64,000 bases of DNA. Origin: Prauserella muralis (GTDB taxonomy: Bacteria; Actinomycetota; Actinomycetes; Mycobacteriales; Pseudonocardiaceae). The position numbers and the translations under genes were made by a program. Every line of letters begins with the position of its first letter. Position 1 is the first letter of the stretch. Location: contig NZ_MASW01000006.1 of NCBI RefSeq assembly GCF_003202285.1, positions 1-64,000 on the forward strand, read 5' to 3'. Below, piece after piece: positions 58,538 through 64,000 of the stretch. The notes under the pieces were generated by a model that was given only the letters and a program-made list of their open reading frames with translations, was not told where the DNA came from and searched no databases.

Positions 58538-58658
58538 TTGCGAACTTTGCGATAACTCGCCTGCTTGCTCTGACCATGACATGTACTGCGAAAACGGTGC
58601 CAGAGGTCCAATTTGCCAATTTGTGCTAAGTTTTCCTCAGAAGTTGCAAAGCTTGCGA
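58538..58658. promoter_or_regulatory. RamB-like boxes in the aceA-ramB spacer
   Basis: TTGCGAACTTTGCGA (58538-58552) and TTGCAAAGCTTGCGA (58644-58658) share 12 of 15 bases and resemble the RamB motif AAACTTTGCAAA. One lies close to aceA, the other about 82 nt before the ramB start, so RamB likely represses or activates both. Confidence 0.6.
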
Positions 58659-58739
58659 AGCGCGACTTGGCACAACGAGCCCGATGCGCCGACTTGATCG
58701 GTACGGAACAGGAAGATCTTCGCCAGGAGGCGGGTCAGC

Positions 58740-60167
58740 GTGGAGAAAACCTTCGCCGGAGCGCGGCTGCGGCACCTGCGGGAGAGCCGTTCGATGAGCC
58801 AGGCCGACCTGGCGAGGCTGCTGGACATCTCCCCGAGCTACCTCAACCAGATCGAGCACAACGCCCGCCCCTTGACCGTTCCAGTGCTGCTGCGCATCAC
58901 CGAGGCGTTCGGCGTGGACGCGGAGTTCTTCGCCGACAACGACACGTCCCGCCTCGTCGCGGACGTCCGCGAGGCCCTGCTGGACGAGGCCATCGCCGCC
59001 GAGGTCTCCCCCGGCGAGATCAACGACCTTGCCAAGAACCTGCCGACCGTGGCCGAGGCGCTGGTGGCGCTGCACCGCCGCTACCGCAACGCCGTGGAGA
59101 ACACCGCCGCGCTGGTCACCGAGGACGGCAGGGGCGTGCACGGCAGCGCCGCCGCACCACTGCCCCACGAGGAGGTGCGCGACTTCTTCTACGAGCGCGA
59201 GAACTACGTCGCCGAGCTCGACGAGCGCGCCGAGAAGATGTACGCCGACCTGCTGCTGCGCCGCGGCGAGGTGCGCAACGGCCTGCGCGAGGCGCTCGCC
59301 ACCCGCTACGGCGTCACCGTCACCACCGAGGGCATCAACGAGGCCGAGGGTGAGCAGCACCGCTACGAGCCCGAGGGCAAGGTGCTGCGGATGGCGCCGA
59401 GCCTGCGCATCGGGCAGCAGGCGTTTCGCATGGCCTCGCAGATCGCGCTGCTCGAGTACGACGACCTCATCACCGAGCTGGCCGACTCGTGGGCGTTCTC
59501 CGGCCAGCCGGCCCGGTCACTGGCCCGCGTGGGGCTGGCCAACTACTTCGCGGGCGCGCTGATCCTGCCCTACCGTCTCTTCCACGGCTGCGCCGAGCGC
59601 TTCCGCTACGACATCGAGCTGCTCTGCGACTACTTCGGCGTCGGATTCGAGACCGTCTGCCACCGGCTGTCCACCCTGCAGCGGCCGAAGCTGCGCGGCA
59701 TCCCGTTCTCGTTCGTGCGCGTCGACCGCGCGGGCAACATGTCCAAGCGGCAGTCCGCGGCGGGCTTCCACTTCTCCCGCGTCGGCGGCGCGTGCCCGCT
59801 GTGGGTGATCTACGAGGCCTTCACCTCGCCCGGCAAGATCGTCACGCAGGTGGCGTCGCTGCCCGACGGCAAGAGCTACTTCTGGATCGCGCGCACGATC
59901 TCGCGCAACATCGGCGGCTACGGCAGCCCGGGCAAGATGTTCTCGGTGGGGCTCGGCTGCGAGCTGCGGCACGCCCGCAGGCTGGTGTACTCGCAGGGCC
60001 TCGACCTCGACGACACCGCCGCCTCGACCCCGATCGGCATGGGCTGCAAGGTCTGCGAGCGCCAGGCGTGCCCGCAGCGGGCGTTTCCCACCATCGGCAA
60101 GCGGCTCACCGTGGACGAGAACACCAGCACGTTCGTGCCGTACCCCGCGGTGCCGAAACCCGAGTGA
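58740..60167 (+). CDS. ramB: RamB-type acetate metabolism regulator
   Basis: 475 aa. Xre helix-turn-helix (residues 1-65: LRHLRESRSMSQADLARLLD, SPSYLNQIEHNARPL), then an IrrE-like region and the short-chain fatty-acyl transcriptional regulator domain, with the Cys-rich tail GMGCKVCERQACPQRAFP. Same family and position as Rv0465c/RamB next to icl. GTG 58740 behind AGGAGG. It controls aceA/aceB in response to carbon source. Confidence 0.95.
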   Translation: MEKTFAGARLRHLRESRSMSQADLARLLDISPSYLNQIEHNARPLTVPVLLRITEAFGVDAEFFADNDTSRLVADVREALLDEAIAAEVSPGEINDLAKNLPTVAEALVALHRRYRNAVENTAALVTEDGRGVHGSAAAPLPHEEVRDFFYERENYVAELDERAEKMYADLLLRRGEVRNGLREALATRYGVTVTTEGINEAEGEQHRYEPEGKVLRMAPSLRIGQQAFRMASQIALLEYDDLITELADSWAFSGQPARSLARVGLANYFAGALILPYRLFHGCAERFRYDIELLCDYFGVGFETVCHRLSTLQRPKLRGIPFSFVRVDRAGNMSKRQSAAGFHFSRVGGACPLWVIYEAFTSPGKIVTQVASLPDGKSYFWIARTISRNIGGYGSPGKMFSVGLGCELRHARRLVYSQGLDLDDTAASTPIGMGCKVCERQACPQRAFPTIGKRLTVDENTSTFVPYPAVPKPE

Positions 60168-60183
60168 GCACCGTCGCCGGGCC

Positions 60184-60939
60184 TCAGCCCTGTTCGAGGG
60201 TCTTCTGCAACGCCTCGTCGGCCTTGCGGGCCATGTCGCGGACGGCCGCGCGGCGCTCGGCGTCGGCCTCGTAGTCGGCCTTGCGGTCGCGCACCACCCG
60301 GGCGGGTGAGCCGACCGCGATCGCGTAGTCGGGGATGTCGCCGCGCACCACGGCGTGGGCCCCGAGCACGCAGCCCCGGCCGACCCGGGTGCCCTTGAGC
60401 ACCGACACCTTGGTGCCGATCCAGGTGTCCGGGCCGATCCGCACCGGCGACTTGACGATGCCCTGGTCCTTGATCGGCAGGTTGATGTCGGCGGTGACGT
60501 GGTCGAAGTCGCAGATGTAGACCCAGTCGGCGACGAGCGTGGCCGAGCCGATTTCGATGTCGAGGTAGCCGTTGACCACGTTCTGCCTGCCGAACACCGT
60601 CTTGTCGCCGATGCGCAGGGAGCCCTCGTGGCAGCGGATGGCGTTGCCGTCGCCGATGTGCACCCACCGGCCGATCTCCAGCCTGCCGTAGCCGGGCCTG
60701 CAGTGGATCTCGACGTTCCTGCCGAGAAAGACCATGCCGCGGAGGATGACGTGCGGGTTGGCCAGCCGGAACTTCAGCAGCCGCCAGTAGCGCACCAGGT
60801 ACCAGGGCGTGAAGGCGCGATGGCGCACGATCCAGCGCAGCGAGTCGCGGGTGAACAACCGGGCCTGGTCCGGGTCGCGGCGGACCCCCAGCCAGGCCCG
60901 CGCCCTGGACAGCACCGGCGAACCCCACATCGACGTCAT
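60184..60939 (-). CDS. LbetaH acyltransferase (Rv3034c-like)
   Basis: 251-aa left-handed beta-helix acyltransferase of the maltose/galactoside O-acetyltransferase type. Hexapeptide repeats: HIGDGNAIRCHEGSLRIGDK, VRIGPDTWIGTKVSVLKG, VGRGCVLGAHAVVRGDIP and the end SPARVVRDRK. In mycobacteria Rv3034c is near the methylglucose lipopolysaccharide genes and may add acyl groups to it. ATG 60939 follows TACGGT by six nt; a second ATG three codons on is an alternative. Converges with ramB. Confidence 0.88.
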   Translation of the reverse strand: MTSMWGSPVLSRARAWLGVRRDPDQARLFTRDSLRWIVRHRAFTPWYLVRYWRLLKFRLANPHVILRGMVFLGRNVEIHCRPGYGRLEIGRWVHIGDGNAIRCHEGSLRIGDKTVFGRQNVVNGYLDIEIGSATLVADWVYICDFDHVTADINLPIKDQGIVKSPVRIGPDTWIGTKVSVLKGTRVGRGCVLGAHAVVRGDIPDYAIAVGSPARVVRDRKADYEADAERRAAVRDMARKADEALQKTLEQG

Positions 60940-60988
60940 GGGCAGACCGTAACCTGTGAGGCGTCCGGTCCGAGCGAGGGAGTGACGC

Positions 60989-61957
60989 GTGCCCGTGAAA
61001 CTGATCATCGACACCGACCCGGGCGTGGACGACGCGTTCGCCATCGCGCTCGCCGCGCTCAGCGAGGACGTCGACCTGCTGGGCGTCACCACCGTCTTCG
61101 GCAACGTGCCGCTGGCCGCGACCACCCGCAACGCCCGCCGGGTGCTGGCACTGTGCAAGCGCGACGACGTGCCGGTGGCCGCGGGAGCCGCCCGGCCGCT
61201 GGTGCACCCGCAGGCCCACGAGGCCAAGGACGTGCACGGCGCCGACGGGCTGTCCGGCCGGTCGGCCGCGCTGCCGGAGCCGGGCAGGCAGCTGGAGAGC
61301 TCGGACGCGGTGACGCTGCTCGGCTCGCTGCTGGAGGCCGCCGACGAGCCGGTGACCATCGCGCCGATCGGTCCGCTGACCAACATCGCGGCGCTGCTGG
61401 CCGCCCGCCCCGGGATCGCCGAGAAGATCGAACGGATCGTGATCATGGGCGGGGCACTGCGGCACGGCAACACCACCGCCGCGGCGGAGTTCAACATCTG
61501 GAGCGATCCGGAGGCCGCGCAGCGGGTGCTGGCCGGCGGCGAGGCACCGTGCGTGCTGGTGCCGATGGACCTGACCTACCGGTGCGCGGTGGACGGCGCG
61601 TGGCTGGCGGCGCTGGCCGCGTCCGGCCCGGTCGGCGCCGCGCTCGACGCGCTCACCCCGGACTACCGCGCGCACTATCGGCACGCGCTCGGCTGGGACG
61701 GCATGGCCGTGCACGACGCGGTGGCCGTGGCCGAGGCGATCCGGCCGGGCATCCTGCGGCTGGAGCAGGTTCCCGTGCAGGTGGAGACCTCGCTCGGGCC
61801 CGGCCGGGGCGCCACGCACGCCGACCTGCGCCTGCCCGCCGCGAGGGCCGACACCGACGGCGGCACGCCGGGGCCGCTCGTGGGCGTGGCGACCGACACC
61901 GACCTCGACGGCCTGCGCACGTTCCTGCTGGACCGCCTCTCCGGGCGCCCCGCGTGA
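60989..61957 (+). CDS. nucleoside hydrolase (IunH family)
   Basis: 322-aa inosine-uridine preferring nucleoside hydrolase. Calcium site LIIDTDPGVDDAFAI at the N-terminus, TIAPIGPLTNIAALLAARPG, and GALRHGNTTAAAEFNIWSDPEAA. Releases ribose from nucleosides for salvage; substrate range not fixed. GTG 60989 with GGGAG upstream. Divergent from the LbetaH gene. Confidence 0.93.
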   Translation: MPVKLIIDTDPGVDDAFAIALAALSEDVDLLGVTTVFGNVPLAATTRNARRVLALCKRDDVPVAAGAARPLVHPQAHEAKDVHGADGLSGRSAALPEPGRQLESSDAVTLLGSLLEAADEPVTIAPIGPLTNIAALLAARPGIAEKIERIVIMGGALRHGNTTAAAEFNIWSDPEAAQRVLAGGEAPCVLVPMDLTYRCAVDGAWLAALAASGPVGAALDALTPDYRAHYRHALGWDGMAVHDAVAVAEAIRPGILRLEQVPVQVETSLGPGRGATHADLRLPAARADTDGGTPGPLVGVATDTDLDGLRTFLLDRLSGRPA

Positions 61958-62003
61958 GGGCCTTGCTCACCGGGGGCACACGCGCGCTGCCTATCCTGTG
62001 GCC

Positions 62004-63227
62004 ATGACGTTGGGGGACGAGCCGCCCGCCGCCGAGGACGGCGAGGGCACCGGTGACGCCGAGGAGGGCGGGCGGACACCGGAGCGGGCGCCCACGCGCA
62101 GGCGCACGCTGCTGGTGACGCTGGTCGTGGCGCTCGTCGCCGCCGGCACGCTCGTGGTGCTGCGGCTGTCGCCGGGCGAGGAGCGGATCGGCGCCGCCGC
62201 CCTGGGCTCGCCGCAGGCCACGACGTCCACGCCGGCCCCCGGGTCCGCTCCCCCTGCTCCGACGACGACCCCGCCCGCGGCGCCGGCGCAGAGCCAGGCG
62301 CCGCAGGAGCGCGGGCCGCGCTTCGCGGCGTGGGTCGACGACGTGGCCGGCTGGCTCGACATCCCGCGGCGCGCCATGCACGCCTACGCGGCGGCCACCG
62401 TGAAGCTCGGCGAGCAGCAACCGGACTGCCATCTCTCGTGGGTCACGCTCGCCGGGATCGGCCGGATCGCGAGCGACCACGGCCGGGCGGGCGGCCGGAT
62501 CACGGCCGCGGGCGTGCCCGCCCGCCCGATCGGCACCATCGAGCTGCGGGACTTCGCGGGCGAGGTCATCTCCCTGCCGGGCGCGGCGGGGCCGATGCAG
62601 CTCTCCCCGGCACTGTGGCGGCGCTGGGCCGCCAGTGCCTCCGGCGGCGCGCCGAACGTGCAGGACCTCGACGACGCGGCCCTCGCCGCGGGCCGGGCGC
62701 TGTGCGCGGACGGCCGCGACCTCGCCGACGGCGACGACTGGCTGGCGGGGGTCTCGGCGGTGCACGACGCGCCGCTCTTTCTGCACCGCGTGCTGGCCAC
62801 GGCCAACGTCTACGGCACGGTCGGCATGTCCGGCACCGCCCCGAACCGGGCCGCGCTGACCGCCGTGACCTTCGCCATCGAGAAGATCGGCCTGCCCTAC
62901 GTGTGGGGCGGCAACGGCACCGAGCAGGGCGACGCGGGCTTCGACTGCTCGGGCCTGACCACCGCCGCCTACGCCAGGGCCGGGATCACGCTGCTGCGCA
63001 CCGCGCACTGGCAGTACAACAGCGTCCCGCTGCTGCAGGGCGACGAGCAGCCGCGCCTCGGCGACCTGATCTTCTACGGCGACCCCGCGACGAAGATCCA
63101 CCACGTCGGCATCTACATCGGAAACCAGCAGATGATCGACGCGCCGACGTTCGGCCAGGCCGTGCAGGTGCACAACTACCGCACGCCCGGTGACGACTAC
63201 GCGGGGGCGGGCCGCCCCGCCGACTGA
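62004..63227 (+). CDS. NlpC/P60 cell-wall peptidase with degenerate transglycosylase domain
   Basis: 407 aa. A membrane helix (about 36-53), a Pro/Ala/Thr linker, then a lytic-transglycosylase-like domain (about 115-270) and a C-terminal NlpC/P60 endopeptidase. NlpC has catalytic Cys315 in GFDCSGLTTAAYA and His in HHVGIYIGNQQ. In the transglycosylase domain the usual IES/VES motif reads GIGRIASDHG: Ala156 replaces the catalytic Glu. ATG 62004 follows TATCCT by six nt. Likely a peptidoglycan hydrolase that uses the first domain only for binding. Confidence 0.88.
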   Translation: MTLGDEPPAAEDGEGTGDAEEGGRTPERAPTRRRTLLVTLVVALVAAGTLVVLRLSPGEERIGAAALGSPQATTSTPAPGSAPPAPTTTPPAAPAQSQAPQERGPRFAAWVDDVAGWLDIPRRAMHAYAAATVKLGEQQPDCHLSWVTLAGIGRIASDHGRAGGRITAAGVPARPIGTIELRDFAGEVISLPGAAGPMQLSPALWRRWAASASGGAPNVQDLDDAALAAGRALCADGRDLADGDDWLAGVSAVHDAPLFLHRVLATANVYGTVGMSGTAPNRAALTAVTFAIEKIGLPYVWGGNGTEQGDAGFDCSGLTTAAYARAGITLLRTAHWQYNSVPLLQGDEQPRLGDLIFYGDPATKIHHVGIYIGNQQMIDAPTFGQAVQVHNYRTPGDDYAGAGRPAD

Positions 63228-63318
63228 CGGCCGCCGTGGTGGCCTCGACCGACTCGGCTGCCGGTGCAAGCGCCGGCGAGTTCTGGCCTGGCCGGTCAAG
63301 AACCCGTATCCTCGGGAC

Positions 63319-63915
63319 GTGCCACGACCCCGGGAGTTCGACGAGGACAGTGTCGTCGAGGCGATCCGCCAGGAGTTCTGGGACAAGGGCTACGCGGCGA
63401 CGTCGGTGGACGATCTCCTGCGCGTCAGCGGGCTGGGCAAGGGCAGCCTGTACGGAGCGTTCGGCAGCAAGCACGACGTGTTCATGCGGGTGCTGCGCGA
63501 ATACAACGACGCCAACGACCGGATGCTCCGCGAGCGGCTCGCGTCCGTGCCGCGGGGTATCGACCTCGTGCGCGAGTTCGTCCGCGGTCCGAGCTCCGAC
63601 TCCACCGGAGCTTCCGCCCGGCGCGGATGCCTGCTGGCCAACAGCACGGCCGAGCTGGCATTGAGTATGCCCGATGTCGCGGCCGAGGCCCGGCGCAGCT
63701 ACGACGCGACCGCCACGGTCCTGACGGAGGCGATCGAACGAGCCCAGCGCGAGGGCGACGTGGATCCCGGTGCGGACGCCCGCCAGATCGCCCGCGCGGT
63801 TCTTGCCGCCCAGCTTGGCATCGTCGCGCTTGGCCGGACGGGGATGGGCGTCGACGCCCTCGCCTCAGTGGCGGAGGCCGCCCTGGGGCGACTGCTGCCC
63901 TCGCAGGAACGCTGA
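63319..63915 (+). CDS. TetR/AcrR family regulator
   Basis: 198-aa TetR regulator: DSVVEAIRQEFWDKGYAATSVDDLLRVSGLGKGSLYGAFGSKHDVFMRVL, the AcrR-like group with GSLYGAFGSKHDLF that often controls an adjacent SDR or efflux gene; the tail RRGCLLANSTAELA is typical. GTG 63319 follows TATCCT by six nt (leaderless). Convergent with a partial SDR gene at the right edge. Confidence 0.9.
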   Translation: MPRPREFDEDSVVEAIRQEFWDKGYAATSVDDLLRVSGLGKGSLYGAFGSKHDVFMRVLREYNDANDRMLRERLASVPRGIDLVREFVRGPSSDSTGASARRGCLLANSTAELALSMPDVAAEARRSYDATATVLTEAIERAQREGDVDPGADARQIARAVLAAQLGIVALGRTGMGVDALASVAEAALGRLLPSQER

Positions 63916-63962
63916 CGCTCCCTCGACGGACAACCAGCCGCTCTCAGGGCGGGCGGCGGGCA

Positions 63963-64000
63963 TCAGACCTGCGCGGCGCCGCCGTCGGCAGCGAGTTCGG
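63963..64000 (-). CDS. 3' end of a probable SDR gene (partial)
   Basis: On the minus strand the last codons before TGA (63965-63963) read ELAADGGAAQV, the typical C-terminus of a classical SDR (GxELxVDGGxAxV). The rest lies outside the window. TetR/SDR neighbours like this are common. Too short for certainty. Confidence 0.5.
   Translation of the reverse strand, partial: ELAADGGAAQV

Overview
The window is high-GC actinobacterial chromosome, most like a Pseudonocardiaceae genome (Amycolatopsis, Saccharomonospora or Prauserella type). This rests on the strong GC skew at third codon positions, many GTG starts, ATGA/GTGA operon overlaps, PriA instead of HisA, a RamB/isocitrate lyase pair, a valine-dehydrogenase type enzyme, and a gene block that follows the mycobacterial etf/methylglucose-lipopolysaccharide region. 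It reads as ordinary chromosome: I see no tRNA, rRNA, CRISPR array, prophage or insertion sequence.

Layout. 0-6.3 kb: gltB-gltD (glutamate synthase, minus strand), with 2.2 copies of an 85-bp tandem repeat between the two genes. 6.5-9.6 kb: a cobalamin riboswitch and a B12/corrinoid-type importer (btuF-btuC-btuD). 9.6-13.2 kb: a PadR regulator with two palindromic operators, leading an ABC exporter operon. 13.2-15.1 kb: an SDR and a DHDPR-like oxidoreductase behind a KstR-like box. 15.1-23.3 kb (minus): lgt, trpA, trpB, trpC, a Trp-associated membrane protein, trpE, then hisI and hisF, with a TetR gene set into the run. 23.3-28.5 kb: an inserted accessory block (TetR, AftB-like GT-C glycosyltransferase, ABC-2 exporter, F420/FMN-type oxidoreductase, HxlR, RidA). 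28.5-33 kb (minus): priA, hisH, MFS transporter, PHP protein, phosphoesterase and a small protein. So the his-trp cluster is split by the accessory block.

33-42 kb: VanW/PG-binding cell-wall protein, DUF5302 protein, a Tat-exported MBL-fold protein divergent from LysR, a beta-lactamase-like protein coupled to a valine/leucine dehydrogenase, an alpha/beta hydrolase, tryptophan 2,3-dioxygenase and an AadA-like nucleotidyltransferase. 42-54.3 kb: PlsC and OlsB-like acyltransferases, a lipoprotein, etfA-etfB, DegV, a SAM methyltransferase, a GH57 branching enzyme, a small secreted protein, a GH2 hydrolase and a GT4 glucan synthase; a LbetaH acyltransferase lies further on at 60.2 kb. This order recalls Mycobacterium tuberculosis Rv3026c-Rv3034c (from memory). 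54.4-55.5 kb: a DUF1348/TetR pair with two palindromic operators. 55.5-60.2 kb: the glyoxylate shunt (aceB, aceA) with RamB divergent from aceA. 60.2-64 kb: LbetaH acyltransferase, nucleoside hydrolase, an NlpC/P60 cell-wall protein, TetR and the tail of an SDR.

Regulation. At least 19 genes have a TANNNT-like -10 hexamer ending 6-7 nt before the start codon, so leaderless transcription looks common here. The most unusual signal is the gltB-gltD spacer: each 85-bp unit recreates the same 8-nt stop/start overlap, giving a chain of two 30-codon mini-ORFs that could carry translational coupling from gltB to gltD. Two copies of a nested palindromic repeat (25.7 and 54.3 kb) are a second unexplained element.
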